Source of the DNA: Mesorhizobium amorphae CCNWGS0123
GTDB lineage: Bacteria > Pseudomonadota > Alphaproteobacteria > Rhizobiales > Rhizobiaceae
Reading direction: 5' to 3'
Assembly: GCF_001686985.1 (NCBI RefSeq)
Contig: NZ_CP015318.1
Span: forward strand, 1,672,001-1,736,000
Length of the DNA: 64,000 bases
Part shown: positions 27,793 to 36,501 of the stretch, piece by piece
Numbering within the stretch: position 1 is the stretch's first letter
Layout of the letters: the number at the start of each line of letters is the position of its first letter
Notes under the pieces: model-generated
Database searches by the model: none
Told to the model about the DNA's origin: nothing
Seen by the model: only the letters and a program-made list of their open reading frames with translations
Position numbers and translations under genes: made by a program

Positions 27793-27819
27793 GATTTTCC
27801 GGTACCGGAGACGCATATA

Positions 27820-29019
27820 ATGAGCGGTTCGGCGCTTTTCGAGACCTTTGCTCGCGCACCCCTGGCCTTCGACCACGGGGAGGGGACTTGGCTGGTCACC
27901 GACAAGGGCGAGCGATATCTCGATTTTGCCGGCGGCATCGCGGTCAATTCGCTCGGCCACAGCCATCCGCATTTGGTCGCCGCGCTCACCGAGCAGGCGG
28001 GCAAGCTGTGGCACGTCTCCAATCTCTATGAGATTCCGCAGCAGAGGCGGCTGGGCGAACGGCTGGCGGACGCCACTTTTGCCGACAAGGTGTTCTTCAC
28101 CAATTCCGGCGCCGAGGCGCTGGAATGCGCCATCAAGACGGCGCGGCGCTACCAGTTCGTCAAGGGTCATCCCGAACGCTTCCGCGTCATCACCTTCGAA
28201 GGCGCCTTCCACGGCCGCACGCTGGCGACCATCGCCGCCGGCGGCCAGTACAAATACCTCGAAGGCTTCGGCCCCAAGGTCGAAGGGTTCGACCAGGTCG
28301 GTTTCGACGACATTGACGCGGCTGAAAAGGCGATCACATCGGAGACCGCAGCCATCCTGATCGAGCCGGTGCAGGGCGAAGGCGGCATCCGCCCGGTGCC
28401 GACGCAATCCTTGAAGCGGTTGCGGCAGCTTTGCGACCAGCACGGCCTGCTGTTGATCTTCGACGAGGTCCAATGCGGCATCGGCCGTACTGGAAAGCTG
28501 TTCGCGCATGAATGGACGGGTGTGACACCCGACATCATGGCGATCGCCAAGGGCATCGGCGGCGGGTTCCCGATGGGCGCCTGCCTCGCCACCGACGAAG
28601 CCGCGGTCGGCATGACTGCCGGCGTTCACGGCACCACCTTCGGTGGCAATCCGCTGGCGATGGCGGTCGGCAACGCCGTGCTCGACGTGGTGCTGGAAGA
28701 CGGTTTCCTCGAGGATGTGCAACGCAAGGCGCTGCTGCTGAAACAGGGGCTGGCCGGCGTCGCCGACGAATTCCCCGATGTCATCGAGGGCATAAGGGGA
28801 ACCGGGCTGATGCTCGGCCTGAAATGCGTGATGCCCAACACCAAGGTCAACATGGCGCTGCGCGACCAGCATTTCCTGGCGGTCCCGGCCGGCGACAACG
28901 TCATCCGCCTTTTGCCGCCGCTCACCGTCACCGACGCCGAGATCAGCGAGGCGCTCGACCGCATCCGCGCCGGCGCCAAGGGCCTAGCCGATGCCATCGC
29001 CGCGGCCGCCGCGAAGTAA
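27820..29019 (+). CDS. argD: Acetylornithine aminotransferase
   Basis: 399 residues from the ATG at 27820 with GGAG 9 nt upstream. Class III PLP aminotransferase: the PLP-binding Lys is codon 244 ([15 protein letters not shown]), with upstream [16 protein letters not shown]. It converts N-acetylglutamate semialdehyde to N-acetylornithine in arginine biosynthesis and can also act as succinyldiaminopimelate aminotransferase. argF follows 17 bp downstream, so the two form an arginine operon, preceded by a terminator hairpin that may attenuate it. Confidence 0.94.
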   Translation: MSGSALFETFARAPLAFDHGEGTWLVTDKGERYLDFAGGIAVNSLGHSHPHLVAALTEQAGKLWHVSNLYEIPQQRRLGERLADATFADKVFFTNSGAEALECAIKTARRYQFVKGHPERFRVITFEGAFHGRTLATIAAGGQYKYLEGFGPKVEGFDQVGFDDIDAAEKAITSETAAILIEPVQGEGGIRPVPTQSLKRLRQLCDQHGLLLIFDEVQCGIGRTGKLFAHEWTGVTPDIMAIAKGIGGGFPMGACLATDEAAVGMTAGVHGTTFGGNPLAMAVGNAVLDVVLEDGFLEDVQRKALLLKQGLAGVADEFPDVIEGIRGTGLMLGLKCVMPNTKVNMALRDQHFLAVPAGDNVIRLLPPLTVTDAEISEALDRIRAGAKGLADAIAAAAAK

Positions 29020-29036
29020 TCCTGGAACCATTCCCG

Positions 29037-29948
29037 ATGAGCGTTCGCCACTTCACCGACCTTTCCGCCGTTTCCGAAGGCGATCTGCGCTTCATGCTGG
29101 ACGATGCGGTGGTGCGAAAGGCCAGGCTCAAGGCCGGCGAGCGGACCAAGCCGCTCGAGGGCAAGGTGCTGGCGATGATCTTCGACAAGCCGTCGACGCG
29201 CACGCGCGTATCCTTCGACGTCGGCATGCGCCAGCTCGGCGGCGAAACCATCATGCTGACCGGCACCGAGATGCAGCTTGGCCGTTCCGAGACCATCGCC
29301 GACACGGCCAAGGTTCTGTCGCGCTATGTCGACGCCATCATGATCCGCACCACCTCGCATGAGCGGCTGCTCGAACTGACCGAGAATGCCACCGTTCCGG
29401 TCATCAATGGGCTGACCGACGACACCCATCCCTGCCAGCTGATGGCCGACATCATGACCTTCGAGGAGCATCGCGGTCCGGTCGCCGGCAAGACCATCGC
29501 CTGGACCGGCGACGGCAACAACGTGCTGCATTCGCTGCTCGAAGCCTCCGCACGCTTCCGCTTCAACCTCAACGTCGCCGTGCCGGAAGGCAGCGAGCCC
29601 GACGAGAAGCATGTCGACTGGTCGAAGGCGCATGGCGGCAAGCTGAGCTTCACCCGCTCGCCCGAGGAAGCTGTCCACCAGGCCGATTGCATCGTCACCG
29701 ACTGCTGGGTGTCGATGGGCCAGGAGCACCGTGCCCGCGGCCACAATGTCTTCCTGCCCTACCAGGTCAATGCGGCGCTGATGGCCAAGGCGAAGCCCGA
29801 CGCGCTGTTCATGCACTGCCTGCCGGCGCATCGCGGCGAGGAGGTCACCGACGAGGTGATCGACGGGCCGCATTCGGTGGTGTTCGACGAAGCCGAGAAC
29901 CGGCTGCACGCCCAGAAGGCTGTTTTGGCCTGGTGCCTGGGCGCTTGA
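29037..29948 (+). CDS. argF: Ornithine carbamoyltransferase
   Basis: 303 residues from the ATG at 29037 ([19 protein letters not shown]). Diagnostic motifs: STRTR at 53-57 (carbamoyl phosphate), HPCQ at 131-134, and HCLPAHRG at 260-267 (ornithine and catalysis). It catalyses citrulline formation in the cytoplasm. The gene lies 17 bp after argD. A short reading frame with a strong ribosome-binding site (29963-30076) follows it and overlaps the hslO start. Confidence 0.95.
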   Translation: MSVRHFTDLSAVSEGDLRFMLDDAVVRKARLKAGERTKPLEGKVLAMIFDKPSTRTRVSFDVGMRQLGGETIMLTGTEMQLGRSETIADTAKVLSRYVDAIMIRTTSHERLLELTENATVPVINGLTDDTHPCQLMADIMTFEEHRGPVAGKTIAWTGDGNNVLHSLLEASARFRFNLNVAVPEGSEPDEKHVDWSKAHGGKLSFTRSPEEAVHQADCIVTDCWVSMGQEHRARGHNVFLPYQVNAALMAKAKPDALFMHCLPAHRGEEVTDEVIDGPHSVVFDEAENRLHAQKAVLAWCLGA

Positions 29949-29962
29949 TCTCCGGAGGTGTG

Positions 29963-30076
29963 ATGCCTATCTGCGGGCCATCACGCAAATTGAGCGCGTT
30001 TCGGTGCATGTGCCCCTCCGGGCCGCATGGCCGCGCGCCGGAGCTTTGTCATGTTGGAAACCCGTCAAGTGACTGA
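29963..30076 (+). CDS. Possible short ORF overlapping the hslO start
   Basis: 37 codons from an ATG 4 nt after GGAGG. The product (MPICGPSRKLSAFRCMCPSG at its start) is Cys- and Arg-rich with no recognisable domain. It overlaps the first 26 bases of hslO in another frame. The ribosome-binding site is better than that of many real genes in the window, yet the composition is unlike a conserved protein. It could be a leader peptide for hslO or chance. Confidence 0.25.
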   Translation: MPICGPSRKLSAFRCMCPSGPHGRAPELCHVGNPSSD

Positions 30077-31061
30077 ACACCACCCTCAACTAGGCGAATT
30101 CGGCTATGCCGGCGACGATCACGTCGTGCCGTTCGAGGTCGCCCCGCTCGACGTGCGCGGCCGGACCGTCCAGCTCGGGCCGATGCTCGATGCCATCCTT
30201 GGACGCCACGAATATCCCGAGCCGGTCGCCCGCCTGCTGGCGGAAGCCTGTGTGCTGACGGTGCTGTTCGGCACCGCGCTCAAATTCGAGGGCAAGTTCA
30301 TCCTGCAGACCCGCACCGACGGGCCGGTCGACATGCTGGTGGCGGATTTTTCGACGCCATCCGCGTTGCGGGCCTATGCACGCTTCGACCCCGATAGGCT
30401 CGAGGCGCTGACGGCTGCCGGCGAGATCTCGCAACAGACGCTGCTCGGCAACGGCGTGCTGGCGCTGACCATCGACCAGGGCGCGCACACGCAGCGCTAT
30501 CAGGGCATCGTCCAGCTCGACGGCGAGACGCTGGAAGAGGCCGCGCGCACCTATTTCCGCCAGTCGGAGCAGATCCCGACCGACCTAAGGCTTTCGGTTG
30601 CCAAGCTGGTGACGCCGGGCATCGGTGGTCCCCGCGAGCAATGGCGCGCCGGCGGTCTGTTGGCGCAGTTCCTGCCGCAGTCGCCAGAGCGCATGCGCGT
30701 GCCGGACATTTCCGGCGGCGACGGCGATCCGCGCGACGAGGTCCATGACCCGGTCGACAATTCCTGGCAGGAGCTGCTGGCCCTGCTCGGCACCATCGAG
30801 CCGACCGAACTGATCGACCCGACCGTCGGCGCCGAGCGGCTGCTTTACCGGCTGTTCCACGAGCATGGCGTACGTGTCTTCGGCGGCGTGCCGGTGGCCG
30901 ACCAGTGCTCCTGCTCGCGCGAGAAGATCCGCGGCATCCTCGAAGGCTTCTCGGCGCAGGAGATCAAGGACAGCACCGAGGATGGCGGCATCCATGTCGC
31001 CTGCGAGTTCTGCTCGACGCAGTACGACTTCGACCCGGCGGAATTCGCGGCGGCTCAATGA
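30051..31061 (+). CDS. hslO: Redox-regulated chaperone Hsp33
   Basis: 336 residues from the ATG at 30051 (GGAG 7 nt upstream); an in-frame ATG at 30027 is less likely. The C-terminal zinc centre is visible: Cys286-x-Cys288 (QCSCSREK) and Cys318-xx-Cys321 (CEFCSTQYDF). Oxidation releases zinc and activates the holdase. The N-terminal 220 residues match the Hsp33 core (for example FILQTRTDGPVDMLVADF). It is likely cotranscribed with argDF or from its own promoter. Confidence 0.94.
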   Translation: MLETRQVTEHHPQLGEFGYAGDDHVVPFEVAPLDVRGRTVQLGPMLDAILGRHEYPEPVARLLAEACVLTVLFGTALKFEGKFILQTRTDGPVDMLVADFSTPSALRAYARFDPDRLEALTAAGEISQQTLLGNGVLALTIDQGAHTQRYQGIVQLDGETLEEAARTYFRQSEQIPTDLRLSVAKLVTPGIGGPREQWRAGGLLAQFLPQSPERMRVPDISGGDGDPRDEVHDPVDNSWQELLALLGTIEPTELIDPTVGAERLLYRLFHEHGVRVFGGVPVADQCSCSREKIRGILEGFSAQEIKDSTEDGGIHVACEFCSTQYDFDPAEFAAAQ

Positions 31062-31068
31062 CGTAAGT

Positions 31069-31122
31069 TCTTCTCCCCGTCACCATACGGGGAGAAGGTG
31101 CCGGCAGGCGGATGAGGGGCGG
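31069..31122. repeat. Short intergenic palindromic repeat (hslO/apaG gap)
   Basis: TTCTCCCCGT and ACGGGGAGAA (31071-31080, 31087-31096) form a perfect 10-bp stem, followed by GGTGCCGGCAGGCGGATGAG. The GGTG...GGATGAGGGG tail also occurs in the element at 36342-36491. It sits between two converging genes. Such elements are widespread in rhizobial genomes. Confidence 0.7.
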
Positions 31123-31147
31123 CGCGAACTTTAGACCGCTTGCTCCC

Positions 31148-31540
31148 TTAATTCACCGTCCTGCGCGTGCCCGGCAGATCGAGCGAAAAGGCGGGGATGG
31201 CGATGTCGAACGTCTCTCCCCGCTTGTTGCGCATCGTGTAATGGCCGACCATGATGCCGGACGGCGTCGAGAGCGGGCAGCCCGACGTATATTGGTAGCT
31301 GTCGCCGGGGTTGAGTTCGGGCTGATCGCCGACGACGCCGGCGCCGCGTACCTCCTCGACCCGGCCAGTGCCATCGGTGATGTGCCAATAGCGCGACATC
31401 AGCTGCACGAACTCGTCCGACTGGTTGTCGATGGTCACGTGGTAGCCCCAGACATAGCGGTTCTCCGACGGATCCGAGCGATCCTCGAGATAGAACGGCC
31501 TGACCTGCACTTCGATGTTGCGCGTAATGGCGCGGTACAT
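31148..31540 (-). CDS. apaG: ApaG protein
   Basis: 130 residues, full length for ApaG (Co2+/Mg2+ efflux-associated, FN3-like beta-sandwich). Visible family segments: [75 protein letters not shown] and GIMVGHYTM. It binds nucleotide or pyrophosphate; the physiological role is poorly known. Single-gene unit, convergent with hslO across a short palindromic repeat. Confidence 0.93.
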   Translation of the reverse strand: MYRAITRNIEVQVRPFYLEDRSDPSENRYVWGYHVTIDNQSDEFVQLMSRYWHITDGTGRVEEVRGAGVVGDQPELNPGDSYQYTSGCPLSTPSGIMVGHYTMRNKRGETFDIAIPAFSLDLPGTRRTVN

Positions 31541-31770
31541 GAGCTACTCCAAACAGTCCTGGCGGAAGTCTCGGTGCACTCTTTGACCAGGTCAACGGAG
31601 CGCGGCGCCTGTCTCTTCCGTCTTTGTGCGCACCTGCCGCCAAACAATGTCATTTAAGTGACACATGACAATGATGGTGTGCACGGACCGTGCTGGGCGA
31701 CTCAAGCGCTCTGTCGACCTGTTCAAAACGGCCACCTTCCGGCCGGCTTTTCCGGAGTGACCAGATCTCG

Positions 31771-32919
31771 ATGGAACTGATCGTCATCGCCGCCGCCGTG
31801 CTTTCGACAGCCCTCATTCTTTCAAATCTCGCCGGCATCCTGCTTGCGGCCTTCAGGCTGAAGCGGCCGCGCACGCTTGCGCGGTCACCCGGCAAGGCGC
31901 CGCCGGTGTCGATCGTCATCCCCTCGCGCGGCGTCGAGCCGTTCACCGAAGAAACGCTTCAGCGCGCCTTCTCGCTCGACTGGCCGCGCTACGAGCTGAT
32001 CTTCTGCGTCGCCCACGCCGACGATCCGGTGGTCAAGCTGATAAACAGGGCGATCGTCCGGTTTTCGAAGGTGCCGGCCCGGCTGCTGGTCGGTGACGAC
32101 CGCATCAGCGCCAATCCCAAGCTCAACAATTGCGTCAAGGGTTGGGAAGCGGCGCGCCACCACTGGGTCATCCTTGCCGATTCCAACGTGCTGATGCCCA
32201 GGGACTATATCCAGCACTTGATGGCGGCGTGGCGGCCCGACACCGGCCTTGTCTGCTCGACGCCGATCGGCTCGCGGCCGGACGGCTTCTGGGCCGAGGT
32301 CGAATGCGCCTTCCTCAACACGCTGCAGGCGCGCTGGCAGTATACCGGCGAGGCGCTCGGCCTCGGCTTCGCCCAGGGCAAGAGCATGCTGTGGAAGAAG
32401 CCTGTGCTCGACGCCAATGGCGGCATCCGCGCGCTGGCCGCCGAGATCGCCGAGGACGCCGCCGCGACCAAGCTGGTCAACGGGCTGGGGCTGCGCGTCA
32501 ATCTTGTCGCTTCGCCTTTCGAGCAGCCGCTGGGTGAGCGCCGTCTCGGCGAAATCTGGTCGCGCCAGGCCCGTTGGGCGCGCCTGCGCCGCGTCACCTT
32601 TCCGCTGTTCTTCGCTCCCGAAATCCTGACCGGCGTGGCCGTGCCGCTGGTGCTGGCGCTGGTCGCAGCGGCCGGTGCCGGCATCAGTCTGCCGCTCACC
32701 GCGCTCTGCGTCCTGGCGCTCGCCTATCTGCCGGAATGCGCCTTGGCCTGGGCCAAGGGCTGGTACCTGTCGCCACGCACCATCCCGGCGATGATGGTGC
32801 GCGACCTGATGCTGCCGGCGATCTGGGCGCGCGGCTGGCTCGGCGGCGCCGTCGACTGGCGCGGCAATGCGATGACCATCCGGACCAAGGCCATGACCGA
32901 ACTGGAAGAGGGCGCCTGA
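31771..32919 (+). CDS. GT21-type glycosyltransferase (ceramide glucosyltransferase-like)
   Basis: 382 residues from the ATG at 31771; an earlier in-frame start at 31690 lacks support. An N-terminal membrane helix (MELIVIAAAVLSTALILSNL) precedes the GT-A domain with VSIVIPSRG, WVILADSNVLMP (D-x-N site), IAEDAAATKLVNG and the (Q/R)xxRW motif RQARWARLR typical of GT21. Several C-terminal hydrophobic helices follow. GT21 members glucosylate ceramides or hopanoid-type lipids, so a glycolipid of the envelope is the likely product. Acceptor and sugar cannot be read from the sequence. No pathway neighbours. Confidence 0.82.
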   Translation: MELIVIAAAVLSTALILSNLAGILLAAFRLKRPRTLARSPGKAPPVSIVIPSRGVEPFTEETLQRAFSLDWPRYELIFCVAHADDPVVKLINRAIVRFSKVPARLLVGDDRISANPKLNNCVKGWEAARHHWVILADSNVLMPRDYIQHLMAAWRPDTGLVCSTPIGSRPDGFWAEVECAFLNTLQARWQYTGEALGLGFAQGKSMLWKKPVLDANGGIRALAAEIAEDAAATKLVNGLGLRVNLVASPFEQPLGERRLGEIWSRQARWARLRRVTFPLFFAPEILTGVAVPLVLALVAAAGAGISLPLTALCVLALAYLPECALAWAKGWYLSPRTIPAMMVRDLMLPAIWARGWLGGAVDWRGNAMTIRTKAMTELEEGA

Positions 32920-32959
32920 GCAACGCTCAGGCGTTTGTCCAAATCGCAGTCTGAACCCT

Positions 32960-34147
32960 TTACTTGGCTGATTTCAGCGCCTGCTCGACATCGGCGAGCA
33001 GATCGTCCGCATCCTCAAGTCCGACCGAAAGCCTCAGCGTGCCCGGGCCGATGCCGAGTTCGGCGCGCGCCTCGTCGCTGAGGTTCTTGTGCGTCGTCGT
33101 CGCCGGATGGGTTATCAGGCTCTTGGCGTCGCCGAGATTGTTGGAGATCAGTACGATGTCCAAAGCGTTCTGGAAGGCGAAGGCTGCCTGCTTGCCGCCC
33201 TTGACGTCGAGGCAGATTAGCGTCGAGCCGCCCGTCATCTGCTTCCTGACGATATCGGCCTGCGGATGGTCGGCACGGCCCGGATAGATCACACGGGCGA
33301 TTTCCGGGCGTTCGGCGAGGAAGTTGGCGATCTTGCCGGCGCTTTCCGTCTGCTGGCGCACCCGCAGCGGCAGCGTCTCCAGGCCCTTGAGCAGCGTCCA
33401 GGCATTGAACGGCGACAGGCTGGGGCCGGTGTGGCGGAAGTAGTCGTGCAGATTCTCGTCGATCCACTTCTTGTCCGACAGGATGACGCCGCCGAGGCAG
33501 CGGCCCTGACCGTCAATATGCTTGGTCGCCGAATAGACGACGATGTGGGCGCCGAGCTGCAGCGGCTTCTGCTGCAAGGGCGTGGCGAAGACGTTGTCAA
33601 CGATCAGCCTGGCGCCGATCGAATTGGCGAGCGAAGCGACGGCAGCGATGTCGACCACTTCCAGCGTCGGATTTGTCGGGCTTTCGAGGAAGAACAGTTT
33701 GGTGTTCGGCTTGACCGCCTTTTCCCAGTTGGCGATGTCGGTGCCGTCGACCAGCGTCGCCTCGATGCCGTATTTCGGCGCCAGCGTCTCGACCACCCAG
33801 CGGCAGGAGCCGAACAGCGCGCGTGCCGCCACGATATGGTCGCCGGCCCTGGCGCTGCACAGAAGGGCCGCCGTCACCGCCGCCATGCCGGAGGCCGTGG
33901 CGCGCGCGTCCTCGGCACCCTCCAGCGCGCACATGCGCTTTTCGAACATGTCGACGGTCGGATTGGCATAGCGCGAATAGATGAAGCCCGGTTCCTCGCC
34001 CTTGAAGCGGGCTTCCGCCGCCTGTGCCGTCTCGTAGACATAGCCCTGGGTGAGGTACATCGCCTCGGAGGTTTCGCCAAAGCCGGAACGCAGGGTCCCG
34101 CCATGCACGAGTGCCGTCTGAGGTTTCCAGTCGCGCTTCTTGGTCAT
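32960..34147 (-). CDS. metZ: O-succinylhomoserine sulfhydrylase
   Basis: 395 residues. Cys/Met-metabolism PLP enzyme: PLP Lys in YSATKHIDGQGRCLGG, upstream SPTNPTLEVVDI and DNVFATPLQQKPL. The start MTKKRDWKPQTALVHGGTLR matches the MetZ family. It makes homocysteine directly from sulfide. Its transcript leader carries a SAM-II riboswitch (34216-34273) and a terminator (34165-34195), so methionine or SAM should shut it off. Confidence 0.93.
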   Translation of the reverse strand: MTKKRDWKPQTALVHGGTLRSGFGETSEAMYLTQGYVYETAQAAEARFKGEEPGFIYSRYANPTVDMFEKRMCALEGAEDARATASGMAAVTAALLCSARAGDHIVAARALFGSCRWVVETLAPKYGIEATLVDGTDIANWEKAVKPNTKLFFLESPTNPTLEVVDIAAVASLANSIGARLIVDNVFATPLQQKPLQLGAHIVVYSATKHIDGQGRCLGGVILSDKKWIDENLHDYFRHTGPSLSPFNAWTLLKGLETLPLRVRQQTESAGKIANFLAERPEIARVIYPGRADHPQADIVRKQMTGGSTLICLDVKGGKQAAFAFQNALDIVLISNNLGDAKSLITHPATTTHKNLSDEARAELGIGPGTLRLSVGLEDADDLLADVEQALKSAK

Positions 34148-34164
34148 TGCTCTGTCCCAAACAC

Positions 34165-34195
34165 AAAAAAACCGGCCGCGAAAGTCGCAACCGGT
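34165..34195 (-). terminator. Intrinsic terminator of the metZ leader
   Basis: ACCGG...CCGGT outer stem with inner GCGA/TCGC (two G-T wobble pairs between) and a CTT loop, then seven T. It lies between the SAM-II aptamer and the metZ ribosome-binding site. Confidence 0.8.
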
Positions 34196-34215
34196 CCATA
34201 CGGCCTTGCGGCCAA

Positions 34216-34273
34216 CGGTCCTTTAGCGACTTGTTTAACGTGGCTGCAAGCCGACCGGCCAAATCACCACGGG
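34216..34273 (-). promoter_or_regulatory. SAM-II riboswitch upstream of metZ
   Basis: Read on the minus strand, the leader has CCCGTGGTGATTTGGCCGG, then CTTGCAGCCACGTTAAACAA, then GTCGCTAAAGGACCG. This is the compact SAM-II (metA-type) pseudoknot: CGTGG pairs with CCACG around GTGATTT, and the downstream GCTAAAG strand closes the pseudoknot. SAM-II elements are known upstream of met genes in alphaproteobacteria; the terminator that follows suggests transcriptional control. Confidence 0.88.
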
Positions 34274-34358
34274 ATAACGACCCTTTAGACCCGCACCGCG
34301 CTTGCGTCAATTGCCGGCTTGATTAAGAGGTTTGTACCAGCGGCCTTGGAGCGAAGCC

Positions 34359-35453
34359 TTGCGGCAGACAGGCATTCTTCCCGATCAGGACATTTCCGCG
34401 CTCTTCCAGTCAGGCGCGCTGAAGTCGCCGCGCGCGCTCGACGCGGATCAGATCCAGCCGGCCAGCCTCGATCTCAGGCTCGGCGATAAGGCCTGGCGCG
34501 TGCGCGCCTCCTTCCTGCCCGGCCCCGATCATCAGGTCGCCGACAAGCTCGCGCGGCTGCAGCTGCACGAGTTCAGCCTCACTGAGGGCGCGGTGCTGGA
34601 AACGGGCTGCGTCTATATCGTGCCGCTGCTGGAAAGCCTGGCGCTGCCGTCGGACATTTCTGCTTCCGCCAATCCGAAGAGCTCGACCGGACGGCTCGAT
34701 ATCTTCACCCGCGTGATGACCGATCGCGGTCACGAGTTCGACAAGATCGCCGCCGGCTATCATGGTCCGCTCTATCTCGAGGTCAGTCCGCGCACTTTTC
34801 CGATCGTCGTACGCGCCGGCTCGCGGCTGTCGCAGATCCGTTTCCGCACCGGCAACGCGCTGCTGTCGGAAAGCGAATTGCGCGACCTGCATCATGCCGA
34901 GATGCTGGTGGCCACCGAGCCGCCCAACATTTCCGGTGGCGGCATTGCACTGTCGATCGATCTCGATGGCGACAAGGACGGGCTGGTCGGCTATCGCGGC
35001 AAGCACCACACCGGCCTGATCGATGTCGACAAGCGTGCCGCGCAGGACGTCGTCGATTTCTGGGAGCCGCTCTACAAGAGCGGCGCCGGCGAACTCGTGC
35101 TCGATCCGGACGAGTTCTACATCCTCGTGTCGCGCGAGGCGGTGCATGTGCCGCCGCTCTATGCCGCCGAGATGACGCCTTTCGACCCGCTGGTCGGCGA
35201 ATTCCGCGTCCACTATGCCGGCTTCTTCGATCCGGGCTTCGGCCATTCGGCGGCCGGCGGCACCGGCAGCCGCGCGGTGCTCGAAGTGCGCAGCCATGAA
35301 GTGCCCTTCATCCTCGATCACGGCCAGATCGTCGGCCGGCTGGTCTACGAGCACATGCTGAAACGGCCGCAGGCGCTCTATGGCACCGATCTCGGCTCGA
35401 ACTACCAGGCACAGGGCCTGAAACTGTCCAAGCATTTCCGCGCCGCGCGCTGA
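34359..35453 (+). CDS. dcd: 2'-deoxycytidine 5'-triphosphate deaminase
   Basis: About 364 residues. The preferred start is a TTG at 34359 (GGAG 7 nt upstream; product begins LRQTGILPDQDISALF); a TTG at 34332 is 9 codons earlier. The long bacterial form has two dUTPase-fold repeats (PF06559), with SSTGRLDIFTRVMTDRG in the first and HYAGFFDPGFGHSAAGGTGS in the second. It converts dCTP to dUTP for thymidylate synthesis. The promoter overlaps the antisense side of the metZ riboswitch. Confidence 0.9.
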   Translation: MRQTGILPDQDISALFQSGALKSPRALDADQIQPASLDLRLGDKAWRVRASFLPGPDHQVADKLARLQLHEFSLTEGAVLETGCVYIVPLLESLALPSDISASANPKSSTGRLDIFTRVMTDRGHEFDKIAAGYHGPLYLEVSPRTFPIVVRAGSRLSQIRFRTGNALLSESELRDLHHAEMLVATEPPNISGGGIALSIDLDGDKDGLVGYRGKHHTGLIDVDKRAAQDVVDFWEPLYKSGAGELVLDPDEFYILVSREAVHVPPLYAAEMTPFDPLVGEFRVHYAGFFDPGFGHSAAGGTGSRAVLEVRSHEVPFILDHGQIVGRLVYEHMLKRPQALYGTDLGSNYQAQGLKLSKHFRAAR

Positions 35454-35550
35454 TCTTTTCCGCCACCGCCAGACCGTGCTTGCCTGACCGGGCGTGTCAT
35501 GCTTGGCTGTGCCTCAGCCCGTCGAGGTGACGGAAATAAAGGGGAAGACC

Positions 35551-36324
35551 ATGCAAATCTCGAGATGGATCCTGTCGGCAGCCGCGGCTGCCCTGCTGAC
35601 GCTCGGCGCCGGTTCGGTGTCGGTGCAGGCAGCGGAGAAACTGAAGATCGGCACCGAGGGCGCCTATCCGCCGTTCAACACCATCACCCCGGACGGCAAG
35701 GTCGTCGGCTTCGACATCGACATCGCCGATGCGCTGTGCGCGCAGATGAAGGTCGAATGCGAAATTGTCACCCAGGACTGGGACGGCATCATTCCCGCCC
35801 TCCAGGCCAAGAAGTTCGACGCCATCATTGCGTCGATGAGCATCACCGAGGAGCGCAAGAAGCAGGTCGCCTTCACCAACAAATACTATACGACGCCGCT
35901 TGCACTGGTCGCCCCGAAGGACAGCGAGTTGACCTCGACCGACCCGGCTGCCCTTGCCGGCAAGACGGTGGGCGCCCAGGCGTCGACCACCCAGGCCGAT
36001 TTCGCCCAGGACGTCTACGGCAAGGCCGGCGCCGAGGCCAAGCTCTATCCGACCCAGGAAGAGGCGATCACCGACCTGCAGAATGGCCGCCTCGACGCGG
36101 TGATCTCTGACAAGTTCGTGCTGGTCGACTGGATGAAGAAGGCAAGCGACGGCTGCTGCAAGATGGTCGGCGACGTCAAGGGCACCGAGACGCAAGCCGG
36201 CATCGCGGTGCGCCTGGACGACACCGCCCTGCGCGACAAGCTCAACGCGGCCATTGACGCCATCGTCGCCGACGGCACCTACAAGAAGATCCAGGCCAAG
36301 TATTTCGACTTCGATATTTATTGA
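35551..36324 (+). CDS. Cationic amino-acid (Lys/Arg/His-type) binding protein
   Basis: 257 residues from the ATG at 35551 with GGGGAAG upstream; signal peptide MQISRWILSAAAAALLTLGA with an AQA-type cleavage site (SVQAAE). Pocket segments of the HisJ/ArgT group: IGTEGAYPPFNTITPDGKVV, GFDIDIADALCAQM, SMSITEERKKQVAFTNKYY and the final LNAAIDAIVADGTYKKIQAK. It is followed by an intergenic palindrome rather than by permease genes, so it serves a transporter encoded elsewhere or was separated from its operon. Confidence 0.88.
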   Translation: MQISRWILSAAAAALLTLGAGSVSVQAAEKLKIGTEGAYPPFNTITPDGKVVGFDIDIADALCAQMKVECEIVTQDWDGIIPALQAKKFDAIIASMSITEERKKQVAFTNKYYTTPLALVAPKDSELTSTDPAALAGKTVGAQASTTQADFAQDVYGKAGAEAKLYPTQEEAITDLQNGRLDAVISDKFVLVDWMKKASDGCCKMVGDVKGTETQAGIAVRLDDTALRDKLNAAIDAIVADGTYKKIQAKYFDFDIY

Positions 36325-36341
36325 GGCTGGAGAGCCCCTCT

Positions 36342-36491
36342 TCCTTCCCCCCTTGTGGGGGAAGGTGGCCTCGCGAAGCGAGGTCGGATGAGGGGTGTTC
36401 CAGCGGAGTGAGACGTTGGCATTCCCTGGAACACCCCTCATCCGTCTCGGCGCTGCGCGCCGATCCACCTTCTCCCACAGGGGGAGAAGGG
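36342..36491. repeat. Long palindromic intergenic repeat (rhizobial type)
   Basis: A large inverted repeat: GGATGAGGGGTGTTCCAG at 36386-36403 matches CTGGAACACCCCTCATCC at 36426-36443 perfectly, and outer arms rich in C and G (around 36343-36368 and 36462-36491) also pair with few mismatches. It fills the gap between the converging binding-protein gene and gguC. The ends resemble the shorter repeat at 31069-31122. Confidence 0.75.
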
Positions 36492-36501
36492 GAAACTGGC
36501 G

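Larger units (their letters stand above)
27463..27819. other. Divergent intergenic region gcrA / argD
   Basis: 357 bp without a protein gene. It holds four GANTC sites (27497, 27608, 27621, 27639) and a strong terminator hairpin at 27770-27792, only about 30 bp before argD. Since no gene on the plus strand lies just upstream, the terminator implies a short leader transcript or an independent small RNA ending there. Confidence 0.65.
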
